From: MWBF01 sp964614645
GTDB lineage: Bacteria; Chloroflexota; Anaerolineae; CG2-30-64-16
Reading direction: 5' to 3'
DNA: 13,166 nucleotides
Assembly (NCBI GenBank): GCA_964614645.1
Contig: CAZTMA010000141.1
Span: 1 to 13,166, forward strand
The notes under the pieces are model-generated. The model was given only the letters and a program-made list of their open reading frames with translations, was not told the DNA's origin and ran no database searches. The translations under genes were made by a program, and so were the position numbers. Positions within the stretch are counted from its first letter, which is position 1. Each line of letters begins with the position of its first letter. Shown here in pieces: positions 1 through 7,150 of this stretch.

Positions 1-45
1 TACCCCATTCCGCGCGACTTTCTCCTGACCTTTTTGCAGGGCGTA

Positions 46-73
46 CATTCGTTCATTCGTTTGAACATTCGTT
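46..73. repeat. Three copies of octamer CATTCGTT downstream of cinA
   Basis: CATTCGTT occurs at 46-53, 54-61 and 66-73. The first two are directly abutting and the third follows after TGAA. Within it, GTTCA (51-55) and TGAAC (62-66) form a 5-bp inverted repeat around a 6-nt loop. The block lies just past the stop of the leftward cinA gene. Nothing else was recognised in bases 1-86. On the minus strand an AGGAG at 26-22 and an ATG at 8-6 could begin the next leftward gene, but their 13-nt spacing is long and too little sequence is present to judge. The function of the repeat is unknown; it could be a simple-sequence tract or a protein-binding site. Confidence 0.5.
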
Positions 74-86
74 GATGGCCGCGGCG

Positions 87-590
87 CTACACGCCCTCCA
101 GATATCGCAGCAGCAGGCGCAGCACCGCCTCTGCAGCGAGCCGCTTGTTACCGATGCGGTCCGCGGGAAAGACGTGGCGTTCGCCCCGTTCTATGCCTGG
201 CGCGGAGAGATGGATGTAGGTCAGGCCGGTCGGCTTTGTGGCCGTGCCGCCGCCCGGCCCGGCGATGCCCGTCACCGACGCGCCGACCGATGTGCCGAAA
301 ACACGCCGCGCACCCTGGGCCATTTCCTCCGCGGTCTCCGCGCTGACCGCGCCGTAGCTGACCAGCGTCGCGTGCTCCACGCCAAGCACGCCCTCTTTCG
401 CCTCATTCGAGTACGTCACCGCGCTGCCCATGAAATAATCCGAGCTGCCTGCGACATCGGTGATGAGGCTGCCGATCAGCCCGCCGGTGCACGATTCGGC
501 CAGCCCGAGCGTCAACCCGCGGCGGCGCAGCAAGTTGCCTACCTCGACCGCCAGTGGGTGAGGCGCGACCGGTTGGTCCTTTCGATCCAT
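87..590 (-). CDS. pncC: CinA C-terminal domain protein (nicotinamide-nucleotide amidohydrolase, PncC type)
   Basis: This 167-residue protein is a stand-alone CinA C-terminal domain, about the usual length for the family (about 160). Family members hydrolyse nicotinamide mononucleotide to nicotinate mononucleotide and ammonia, a cytosolic step of pyridine-nucleotide salvage. Seen in the sequence are the hallmark AESCTGG at residues 31-37, GSSDYFMGSAVTYSN near 48-62, and the glycine-rich GIAGPGGGTATKPTGL at 108-123. The N-terminal molybdopterin-binding-like half of full CinA is absent. I chose the ATG at 590 because GGAG lies 7 nt upstream and because homology begins there. An alternative ATG at 674, directly abutting the histidine kinase stop, would add 28 arginine- and serine-rich residues unlike the family. 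It lies 84 nt after the kinase gene on the same strand, so it is probably the last gene of the two-component operon. Family assignment is secure; the enzymatic activity is inferred. Confidence 0.9.
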   Translation of the reverse strand: MDRKDQPVAPHPLAVEVGNLLRRRGLTLGLAESCTGGLIGSLITDVAGSSDYFMGSAVTYSNEAKEGVLGVEHATLVSYGAVSAETAEEMAQGARRVFGTSVGASVTGIAGPGGGTATKPTGLTYIHLSAPGIERGERHVFPADRIGNKRLAAEAVLRLLLRYLEGV

Positions 591-597
591 CCTTTGA

Positions 598-601
598 CTC
601 C
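598..601 (-). promoter_or_regulatory. Ribosome binding site for cinA-like gene
   Basis: GGAG on the minus strand, 7 nt before the ATG at 590. This spacing decides in favour of the shorter start over the ATG at 674. Confidence 0.6.
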
Positions 602-674
602 AAGCACTAATAGAACGCGGATGACGAGCCGACCTTCGGTTGGCCCTGATCAAACTGATGCACGCTGATCGCAT

Positions 675-2099
675 TCAGTTTTCTAACATACCCTCTTCCT
701 CCTCGCCAGCGGCCTGCGGTAGGAGCAGAGTGAAGGTGCTGCCGCGGCCCGGTTCGCTGGTCACGGTCAGCTCGCCGCCGTGCGCCTGCGCAATCCAGTG
801 TGCGATGGAGAGGCCGAGGCCGGAGCCGCCCGGCCGGGTGCGGCTGCGGTCTGCGCGATAGAAACGCTCGAAGATATGCGGCAGGTCCTCTGCCGCGATG
901 CCCACGCCCGTATCCTCCACGCCGATCGCGACCCAGGCGTCGTCACGCTGCAGCGTCAGAGTTACCTCACCGCCCGCCGGCGTGTATTTGATCGCATTGT
1001 CGGTCAGATTCAGCAGGAGCTGGCGCAGGCGGTCCGCGTCGCCTTCCACGATGGCCTGGTCCTCCGCTCCGAGCCTGACGGTCACGCCCGTGTTGCGCGC
1101 CATCACCTGCGCCTGGCGGTAGATGTCGAGAAGCAGGGTGTCTAGTTCCACCGGCTGGCGGTGCAGCTTGAGGCCGGCATCCGCCTGTGCCAGCAGCAGC
1201 AGGTCGGCCACGAGGCGGCGCATCCGCGCGGTCTGGTCCTCGATAGCCGCGAGCGCCTCACCCCGCATCGTCGGGTCATCCGCGGCGCCGCGACGCAGCA
1301 GGTCCAGGTTGCCCTGGATGGTGGTCAACGGCGTGCGCAGCTCGTGGCTGACATCCGCTACCAGCCGCTGCTGCGCGCTGAACGCCTCGTCCAGCCGGCC
1401 CAGCATGTCGTTGATCGTCTCGGTGAGCTGGCCCAACTCGTCGCCGGGCATGCCAACCGGAATGCGCTGGCTCAGGTCCTCGGTGCCGGTAATCTGTTGC
1501 GCGGTCTCGGTGATGGCTTTGATGGGGCCCAAGGCGGCCCGCGCCAGGATACTCCCACCGACTGCAGCGAGCAGCAGCGCCAGCAGGCTGCCGAACAGCA
1601 GCGCGCGACGGATGACGTCAAGCGCGTCCGCCGTGCTCGCCATATTCGCGGCCACCTCGATGATGCCGATAATCTGGTTGCCGAGAGGGATCGGCAGGCT
1701 GACGACACGCAGCCGGGCGCCGCTCGTCTCAAGCGTCAGGCGCCGCGGTTCGCCCGGCACGATGTCCTGGACGAACTGGAGCGGCACGGGCAGGCGCTGG
1801 CCGCGCAGGTTCTCCGAAAGCTGGACTGCGCGTCCGTCCAACTGGACAATCTGGATGAAATACTGCGAGCCGTAGACGTCAATCGGCGGCAACTGCGCAC
1901 GGCCGGAGAGCATGACCTGGAGCGGGTCATTTTCAGCCTGAATCAGCGCGATGACGTCCTCTGCCTGCGCGATAAGGCGTTCATCGAGGTTCGTGAGCAG
2001 GATGCGCCCCACGAGAGTGTAGATGAGCACGCCGATCACGAGCAACGAAATCGCCAGCAGGCCGGTGTACCAGAGCGTCAGCCGGGTACGAATGGACAT
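675..2099 (-). CDS. Membrane sensor histidine kinase (HAMP, HisKA, HATPase_c)
   Basis: This 474-residue kinase senses an unknown envelope or extracytoplasmic signal and phosphorylates the response regulator encoded just upstream. Order of parts: TM1 at about 9-31; an extracytoplasmic sensor region of about 130 residues; TM2 at about 166-187; HAMP at about 188-240; and a dimerisation/phosphoacceptor domain with VSHELRTPL, phosphoacceptor His252. The ATP-binding domain has an N-box NLTDNAIKYT (N364, N368), G1 EDTGVG (395-400), F-box FERFYRAD (410-417) and G2 GGSGLGLSIA (424-433). All catalytic boxes look intact. The ATG at 2099 is preceded by AAGG and lies 6 nt after the regulator stop, so the two are co-translated. 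The architecture resembles BaeS/CpxA-like OmpR-partner kinases. The sensor region shows no domain I recognise, so the signal cannot be named. Confidence 0.95.
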   Translation of the reverse strand: MSIRTRLTLWYTGLLAISLLVIGVLIYTLVGRILLTNLDERLIAQAEDVIALIQAENDPLQVMLSGRAQLPPIDVYGSQYFIQIVQLDGRAVQLSENLRGQRLPVPLQFVQDIVPGEPRRLTLETSGARLRVVSLPIPLGNQIIGIIEVAANMASTADALDVIRRALLFGSLLALLLAAVGGSILARAALGPIKAITETAQQITGTEDLSQRIPVGMPGDELGQLTETINDMLGRLDEAFSAQQRLVADVSHELRTPLTTIQGNLDLLRRGAADDPTMRGEALAAIEDQTARMRRLVADLLLLAQADAGLKLHRQPVELDTLLLDIYRQAQVMARNTGVTVRLGAEDQAIVEGDADRLRQLLLNLTDNAIKYTPAGGEVTLTLQRDDAWVAIGVEDTGVGIAAEDLPHIFERFYRADRSRTRPGGSGLGLSIAHWIAQAHGGELTVTSEPGRGSTFTLLLPQAAGEEEEGMLEN

Positions 2100-2105
2100 G
2101 CCACC

Positions 2106-2783
2106 TTACTCTTCGCGCAGCGCATACCCGACCCCGCGTACCGTCTGAATGAGCCGGGGTTCACTCCCCTCCTCGAGCTTGCTGCGCAGATAACGGATGT
2201 AGACCTCGATGATGTTCGACTCACCCCCGAAGTCGTAGCCCCAGATACGGTCATACAGCGTGTCTCGGGTGAGCACCTGGCGCGGATGCTGCATGAAAAG
2301 CAGCAGCAGGTCAAACTCGCGCGCCGTCAGTTCGACGCGCCGCGTTCCGCGGAATACTTCGCGCGTCACCGGATTGACGCTCAGGTCGGCAAAGCGCAAT
2401 ACGTCCTGCTCGGACGCCGGCTGTCGGCGGCGCAGCAGCGCACGGATGCGCGCGACCAGCTCGTCGAAGCTGAAGGGCTTAACGACATAATCATCCGCGC
2501 CGGCATCCAGCCCCTTCACCCGGTCAGGCACGGCGTCCTTCGCGGTGAGGATCAGGATGGGCACATCGCTCGCGGCCCGCAGCCGCGCACAGACGGTCAG
2601 CCCATCCATGCCAGGCAGCATGAGGTCCAACAGCACCAGGTCCGGCAACCGGTCCCGCGCGGCGGCCAAGCCCGCGGGTCCGTCTCCAGCCACCTGGACG
2701 GAGTACCCCTCATAGATCAACCCCCGGCGCAGGAGGTCGGCGATCGACGGATCATCTTCGATGACCAGGATATGTTCGGGCAT
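2106..2783 (-). CDS. OmpR/PhoB-family response regulator
   Basis: This 225-residue DNA-binding response regulator partners the adjacent kinase. The receiver domain (about 1-118) has the acidic pocket E9-D10-D11, phosphoacceptor Asp53 in LLDLMLPGMDG, Thr80 and Lys102 (VKPFS). The winged-helix output domain (about 128-225) includes ELTAREFDLL, the recognition-helix region VYIRYLRSKL and the terminal TVRGVGYAL. I chose the ATG at 2783, giving MPEHILVIEDD, as is typical of the family; GGA lies 7 nt upstream. A TTG at 2795 would add only four residues. It is the first gene of a leftward operon with the kinase and the cinA-like gene, behind a strong promoter. It may autoregulate and may also control the divergent moxR operon, but no operator can be assigned with certainty. 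Confidence 0.95.
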   Translation of the reverse strand: MPEHILVIEDDPSIADLLRRGLIYEGYSVQVAGDGPAGLAAARDRLPDLVLLDLMLPGMDGLTVCARLRAASDVPILILTAKDAVPDRVKGLDAGADDYVVKPFSFDELVARIRALLRRRQPASEQDVLRFADLSVNPVTREVFRGTRRVELTAREFDLLLLFMQHPRQVLTRDTLYDRIWGYDFGGESNIIEVYIRYLRSKLEEGSEPRLIQTVRGVGYALREE

Positions 2784-2809
2784 AGGAACATCCAATCGGG
2801 TAGCCTGCT

Positions 2810-2820
2810 GACTGTCAGTC
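2810..2820. promoter_or_regulatory. Short perfect inverted repeat in the leader of the regulator gene
   Basis: GACTG-T-CAGTC is an 11-base perfect inverted repeat. It lies between the predicted transcription start of the response-regulator operon and its ATG. It could be an operator or a small mRNA hairpin. It is short enough to be chance, and OmpR-family regulators usually bind direct rather than inverted repeats. Confidence 0.25.
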
Positions 2821-2841
2821 TAGCGTTTGTACATTATGCTG

Positions 2842-2870
2842 ATTCTACACGTCGAAAGGTCAGGATGCAA
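2842..2870 (-). promoter_or_regulatory. Sigma-70-like promoter for the two-component operon
   Basis: On the minus strand, TTGCAT (2870-2865) is the -35 and TAGAAT (2847-2842) the -10, with a 17-bp spacer. The predicted start is near 2835, giving a leader of about 50 nt before the ATG at 2783. It sits in the only AT-rich stretch nearby. Confidence 0.6.
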
Positions 2871-2874
2871 GGTG

Positions 2875-2902
2875 TTGCGTCTTGTTATGCCAGGGGTATA
2901 AT
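2875..2902 (+). promoter_or_regulatory. Sigma-70-like promoter for the moxR operon
   Basis: TTGCGT (2875-2880) is the -35 and a consensus TATAAT (2897-2902) the -10, with a 16-bp spacer. GGGG precedes the -10 instead of an extended -10 TG. The predicted start is near 2909, about 40 nt before the moxR ATG. Its -35 lies 4 bp from the -35 of the divergent promoter. Confidence 0.65.
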
Positions 2903-2930
2903 GTATGGACGCATGTTCACCGTTCCCACT

Positions 2931-2941
2931 GAGGAGTCAGG
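2931..2941 (+). promoter_or_regulatory. Ribosome binding site for moxR
   Basis: GAGGAG (2931-2936) and AGG (2939-2941) lie 12 and 7 nt before the ATG at 2949. They support that start over the in-frame ATG at 2913, which is only about 4 nt past the predicted transcription start. Confidence 0.55.
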
Positions 2942-2948
2942 TAAACTG

Positions 2949-3911
2949 ATGGATAACATCGAAATCATCGCCTCTCTGGCGCAGCGCGTTACAGAGAATG
3001 TCGAAAAGGTTATTGTCGGCAAGCGCCGCGAGGTGGAGATGACCCTCATCGCGCTGTTGTGCGAAGGTCATCTGCTCATCGAGGATGTGCCGGGCGTCGG
3101 CAAGACCATGTTGGCGCGCGCCATCGCCAAATCAATCGGCTGCACGTTCAAGCGGCTGCAGTTCACGCCGGACATGCTGCCCAGCGATGTGACAGGGGTG
3201 TCCGTTTTCAACCAGAAGACCCTGGAGTTCGAGTTTCGGCCCGGCCCGGTGATGGCCCAGATTGTGCTGGCCGACGAAATCAACCGCGCTACCCCCAAGA
3301 CCCAGTCCGCGCTACTCGAAGCGATGGAAGAGCGCCAGGTGACGGTGGACGGCATGACCTATCCGATGGAGCGGCCTTTCCTCGTCCTGGCGACCCAGAA
3401 CCCCATCGAATACGAAGGCACGTTCCCGCTGCCCGAGGCGCAGATTGACCGCTTTATGATGCGGTTGAGCCTTGGCTATCCGTCGCCAGCCGACGAGATG
3501 CACGTACTCGACATGCAGCGTGAGCGACATCCCATCGATGAAATCGGCCAGGTGGTAAGAGATGACGAGTTGCTGGCCGCGCAGAATGCGGTGAAGTCCA
3601 TCTACGCCGATGATCTGATCAAGGAGTACATCGTCGAGCTGGCGAATGCCACCAGACGGCATCCCGACATCTACCTGGGCGTCAGCCCGCGTGGCAGCCT
3701 GGCCCTCTTCCGGACGAGCCGCGCGCTGGCCGCGCTGCGCGGCCGCACTTATGTCATCCCCGATGATATCAAGGCTCTACTGGAGGCGACTTTCGCCCAT
3801 CGCTTGATTATCAGCCCATCGGCGCGCATCAAGAACGTTGAAGCACGTGCGGTGGTGGAGCAAATCTCGCAGTCCATCCCTGTGCCCGGTACGCGTATGC
3901 GGGCGCGCTGA
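2949..3911 (+). CDS. moxR: MoxR-family AAA+ ATPase
   Basis: This 320-residue cytoplasmic ATPase belongs to the MoxR family (AAA_3 core plus C-terminal lid). Members act as ATP-driven chaperones that mature or activate partner complexes, usually with a DUF58 or VWA-domain protein encoded next door. Visible motifs are Walker A DVPGVGKT (46-53), Walker B IVLADE (105-110), sensor 1 within LATQNP (Asn151), an arginine-finger candidate Arg168 in IDRFMMR, and sensor 2 in GVSPRG (Arg248). Length is typical (300-340). I chose the ATG at 2949 from the upstream ribosome binding site; an ATG at 2913 would add 12 residues. It leads an operon with the DUF58 gene, separated by only 2 nt, then a secreted subtilase. 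The frame stays open far upstream (to about 1161), but that part is antisense to the regulator and kinase genes and is not coding. The client is unknown. Confidence 0.93.
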   Translation: MDNIEIIASLAQRVTENVEKVIVGKRREVEMTLIALLCEGHLLIEDVPGVGKTMLARAIAKSIGCTFKRLQFTPDMLPSDVTGVSVFNQKTLEFEFRPGPVMAQIVLADEINRATPKTQSALLEAMEERQVTVDGMTYPMERPFLVLATQNPIEYEGTFPLPEAQIDRFMMRLSLGYPSPADEMHVLDMQRERHPIDEIGQVVRDDELLAAQNAVKSIYADDLIKEYIVELANATRRHPDIYLGVSPRGSLALFRTSRALAALRGRTYVIPDDIKALLEATFAHRLIISPSARIKNVEARAVVEQISQSIPVPGTRMRAR

Positions 3912-3913
3912 CC

Positions 3914-5203
3914 GTGACACGGTCAATCGGCATCTTTGTGCTGTGGGTGGTCGCCCTGGTCTTTGCGACGACCAGTGGCCGCGACATTGCCTTCAACCTG
4001 CTCTATTTCATCTCCGGCGTCATTGTCGCCGCGCTGATCTGGGCGTGGGCCAATCAGCGCGGGCTGTCCCTGCGCCGCGCGACCCGCGCGCAGCGCTCAC
4101 AGGTCGGCAAGTATTTCGAAGAAACGCTGGAGCTAATCAACCGCTCGCGCTTCCCCAAACTCTGGGTCGAGGTTCACGACTATTCCAATCTGCCTGGCCA
4201 CCATGTGAGCCGCGTCGTGAACTCGCTCGGCCGCAACGCAACCTCGCGCTGGCAGGTACGCACGCTGTCCCGGCGGCGCGGCCGCTACAATCTGGGGCCT
4301 ATTACGATAACAAGCGGCGATCCGCTCGGCATCTTCCGCTTCACCCGGCCGCTGCCGGAGGTGACGACCCTTGTCGTAACGCCGCCGACGGTGGACGTCT
4401 CACAGTTCATGCCACCCAGTGGTTATCTGCCCGGCGGCGAAACGCTGCGTCGCCGCACGCCCTACGTTACGGCGAGCGTGTCGGGCGTGCGGGATTATGT
4501 GCCGGGCGACAGCTTCAACCGTATCCACTGGCCATCCAGCGCGCGTACAGGCCGCCTGATTTCGAAAGAATTCGAGCTGGATCCCCTGTCCGACGTCTGG
4601 ATGTTCCTGGACATGTACGGCGATGCGCACGCCGAAACGCCCTGGGAATCACCGGTGGACGATACGGAGCTGCCCTGGCTGTCGCGCCGCACGGAACAAA
4701 TCCAGTTGCCTCCGAGCACGGTCGAATACAGCGTCACCATCGCGGCGTCGCTGGCCCAGCACTTCCTGGAGGCCGACCGCGAGGTCGGATTTCTCAGCTA
4801 CGCAGCCGCACGCGAGGTGGTACAGCCCGACCGCGGCGAGCGCCAGTTAATTCGCCTGCAAGAAATCCTGGCCGTCATCCAAGCGGAGGGCCGCGTGCCT
4901 CTGACGCAGGTGTTAGCCAGCGAGGGCACGACGCTGGCGCGCCATATTACCCTGATCGTCATCACCCCGTCCACCGACAGCCGCTGGGTTGCCGCGCTGC
5001 GCAGCCTGCGGGCGCGCGGAGTCTTTGCCATCGCGGTGCTGCTCGCCGCAAGCACCTTCGGCCCGGCGCCGGAATGGGAACCTGTGCTGGGTGAGCTGCA
5101 GGCTAACGGTGTCCCCGCCTATCTTGTCCAGAATGGTGACGACCTCACCACCGTCCTGGGACGCCTGGCCAGCGGAAGTGGCCGCGGCATACCGCTGCGG
5201 TAA
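3914..5203 (+). CDS. DUF58 domain membrane-anchored protein (MoxR partner)
   Basis: This 429-residue protein has two N-terminal hydrophobic helices (about 5-20 and 27-46), then a long soluble part containing the DUF58 signature. Visible are RRGRYNLGPITITSGDPLGI (121-140) and RDYVPGDSFNRIHWPSSART (193-212), where the RxYxPGDxxxxIxW core is the family hallmark. A von Willebrand A-like segment beginning VWMFLDMYGD follows. DUF58 proteins are the usual partners of MoxR ATPases and probably act at the inner face of the membrane, or across it, in envelope assembly or complex maturation. The biochemical role is unknown. The GTG start at 3914 follows the moxR TGA after only 2 nt and has no ribosome binding site of its own, so translation is probably coupled. 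The linker at about 235-265 between the hallmark and the last third is polar and may be an insertion. Confidence 0.9.
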   Translation: MTRSIGIFVLWVVALVFATTSGRDIAFNLLYFISGVIVAALIWAWANQRGLSLRRATRAQRSQVGKYFEETLELINRSRFPKLWVEVHDYSNLPGHHVSRVVNSLGRNATSRWQVRTLSRRRGRYNLGPITITSGDPLGIFRFTRPLPEVTTLVVTPPTVDVSQFMPPSGYLPGGETLRRRTPYVTASVSGVRDYVPGDSFNRIHWPSSARTGRLISKEFELDPLSDVWMFLDMYGDAHAETPWESPVDDTELPWLSRRTEQIQLPPSTVEYSVTIAASLAQHFLEADREVGFLSYAAAREVVQPDRGERQLIRLQEILAVIQAEGRVPLTQVLASEGTTLARHITLIVITPSTDSRWVAALRSLRARGVFAIAVLLAASTFGPAPEWEPVLGELQANGVPAYLVQNGDDLTTVLGRLASGSGRGIPLR

Positions 5204-5227
5204 CAGGCCAGAGAGATACTTGCATCC

Positions 5228-7150
5228 ATGCCCCCAAAACGAAGTCTGACCTGGCTCCTCGTCTTTGTGTTACTGAGTCTTACCTGCCTGCCTGCAGCGG
5301 GCGCGGCCACCGAGCCGGCTGCTCCGCGCGCTCCGGCGCCGGATTGGACCGCGCCGCATGTGGCCGGGCAATTGCTCGTCAAGCTGGCTGACTCTGCCGT
5401 GGTGAGCGATGCCGCCCCGCTGGAGGCCCGTCTGGCCGCATATGGCGTCCGTGCGCTGCGCACCATCCCGCAGCTCGGGCTGGCCCTGGTGCAGCCGCCT
5501 GCGGGAGCGACGCTCAGCCAGGCCGCCGCAGACCTCAATGTACAGTCCGGCATCGAGTGGGCTGAGCCCAATTACACCTTCCGCCTCGACCTCGTGCCCG
5601 ATGATCCGCTCTACCTCACCGACCAGTCGGAGGCGCTGGGCCGCATCCAGATGCCGGCAGCGTGGGATCTAACGCTGGGCCGCCCGGAGGTAGTCATTGC
5701 CATCCTCGATACGGGCGTGGACATCACCCACCCGGACCTGGCGGAGGCTATCTGGACCAACCCCGGCGAGACGCCGGACAACGCCGTCGATGACGACGCA
5801 AACGGCTTCATCGATGACATCCACGGCTGGGATTTTGCGACCGGGGAGAACGATGTGGCCGATGACCACGGCCACGGGACGCACGTCGCCGGCATCGCGG
5901 CCGCGCGCACGGACAATGGCATCGGCGTGGCAGGCGTCGCGGGCCGCGCGACCCTCATGCCCGTGGATGTGTTTGGCGGCGGCATCGGCACTTACGAAGA
6001 CCTGATTCGCGCCATTGTCTACGCGACAGACAACGGCGCGCACGTCATTAACATGAGCCTGGGCGCGAGCAGCTACAGTCTGGGCGAGGAAATGGCGGTC
6101 AACTATGCGTGGGAGCGCGGCGTGGTCGTAGTAGCCGCGGCAGGAAACACCTGCACCAACACGAACTACAACGCACCGCCCTGCCTATCCGATCACTACC
6201 CGGCAGCCCACACCAACGTCATTGCAGTAGCTGCGACGACTGCAGGCGATGTGCTGGCCTCCTTTTCGACGCGCGGTACGTTTGTGGACGTGGCTGCGCC
6301 GGGCGTGGGCATCTACTCCACCTTTCCGCGAGACGGCTACGGCTCGCTCAGCGGCACAAGCATGGCCACGCCGCACGTCAGCGGTCTGGCCGCGCTCGTG
6401 CTGGCGCGCAACCCTTACCTGACACCGGACCAGGTGCGCCTGTTGATCGAGCTGGGGACTGAAGATCTGGGGCCCAAAGGCCCCGACATTTACTTTGGCT
6501 ACGGGCGCATCGATGCGCGGCGAACGCTCGAGATGACCGAGCCGGATATGCGGCCGTTCCCGGTGCGACCTGCCGCGCCGCCGCTGGATTTCACGCTGGC
6601 CGGCTGCACGGAGCTGGTCCCCGATGGCAGCTTCACCACGGGGTTGGGAGCATGGCAGGCAGAGGGCTCGTTCGCGGTGCATGACTTCAGTGGCAATCCG
6701 GCCGCGCACTTCACCGGCGGGCCAAATGCCACGGGCACATTGACGCGCACGGTGACACTACCGCCGAACAGCACGGAGGGGGTGCTGTGGTTCAGATATC
6801 GCATCGACAACGCCGATACGGGCTGGGGCACGGACCCGACCGCACCCTATGATGACAAGCTGGCCCTGGCGTTCTACGCGGCCGACGGTGCGGCGCTGGC
6901 AACGCTCCTGCGGACCGGCAACTCGGCGGACACCGCGGCCGATGGCTTAGCGTGGGATCGCTATCTGTATCGAATGGAGCCCGCCGACATCACCGGCCTG
7001 ACCGCCGCGGACCCGCTCCGCCTGGTGTTCACCGCGGACAACAATGAAGACTCTGCAAAGACGGATTTCTGGATTGACGACGTCCGCCTCTGCGTGCAAC
7101 AGGGGCCCGACCGCCTGTTCCTGCCGCTGGTAATGGGCGGGGCGGGGTGA
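5228..7150 (+). CDS. Secreted S8 family subtilisin-like serine protease with C-terminal accessory domain
   Basis: This 640-residue preproprotease has a signal peptide (about 1-26; basic MPPKR, hydrophobic core, cleavage likely after AGA). A propeptide follows (about 45-125, IEWAEPNYTF, fervidolysin-like). The catalytic domain has Asp161 (ILDTGVD), His216 (GHGTHVAG), oxyanion Asn307 (AAAGN) and Ser378 (GTSMATPHVSG), all intact. An acidic loop DDDANGFIDD (188-197) resembles the calcium-binding insertion of secreted subtilases. Cys309 and Cys319 bracket a loop beside the oxyanion hole. After residue 455 a beta-rich, jelly-roll-like region ends in WIDDVRLC. Its only cysteines, Cys460 and Cys622, sit at its two ends and could pair. 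The protein finishes RLFLPLVMGGAG, resembling the short tail I recall from many Chloroflexota secreted proteins. The ATG at 5228 follows DUF58 by 24 nt and has only a weak AGAGAGA upstream, so it is probably in the moxR operon. The substrate is unknown. Confidence 0.95.
   Translation: MPPKRSLTWLLVFVLLSLTCLPAAGAATEPAAPRAPAPDWTAPHVAGQLLVKLADSAVVSDAAPLEARLAAYGVRALRTIPQLGLALVQPPAGATLSQAAADLNVQSGIEWAEPNYTFRLDLVPDDPLYLTDQSEALGRIQMPAAWDLTLGRPEVVIAILDTGVDITHPDLAEAIWTNPGETPDNAVDDDANGFIDDIHGWDFATGENDVADDHGHGTHVAGIAAARTDNGIGVAGVAGRATLMPVDVFGGGIGTYEDLIRAIVYATDNGAHVINMSLGASSYSLGEEMAVNYAWERGVVVVAAAGNTCTNTNYNAPPCLSDHYPAAHTNVIAVAATTAGDVLASFSTRGTFVDVAAPGVGIYSTFPRDGYGSLSGTSMATPHVSGLAALVLARNPYLTPDQVRLLIELGTEDLGPKGPDIYFGYGRIDARRTLEMTEPDMRPFPVRPAAPPLDFTLAGCTELVPDGSFTTGLGAWQAEGSFAVHDFSGNPAAHFTGGPNATGTLTRTVTLPPNSTEGVLWFRYRIDNADTGWGTDPTAPYDDKLALAFYAADGAALATLLRTGNSADTAADGLAWDRYLYRMEPADITGLTAADPLRLVFTADNNEDSAKTDFWIDDVRLCVQQGPDRLFLPLVMGGAG

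Noticed and set aside
591..674. N-terminal extension of the cinA-like gene starting at the ATG adjoining the kinase stop
   Set aside because: The extra 28 residues are Arg/Ser-rich and not family-like, and the ATG at 590 has a properly spaced GGAG.
1161..2948. Plus-strand frame open for almost 600 codons, continuous with moxR
   Set aside because: It is exactly antisense to the response regulator and most of the kinase, both with intact family motifs. Its translation is rich in Arg, Gln and Ala with no recognisable domain, and a promoter plus ribosome binding site lie just before the moxR ATG at 2949. It is a GC-codon-bias shadow.
3838..5094. Plus-strand open frame of 418 codons in another frame over DUF58
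   Set aside because: It overlaps the DUF58 gene almost entirely. The DUF58 frame carries the family signature and membrane helices, while this one gives a low-complexity product.
5281..5290. Possible lipoprotein cysteine (Cys20) in the subtilase signal peptide
   Set aside because: The residues before Cys20 are Leu-Ser-Leu-Thr. A lipobox needs Gly, Ala or Ser just before the Cys, so a signal peptidase I site after AGA is more likely.
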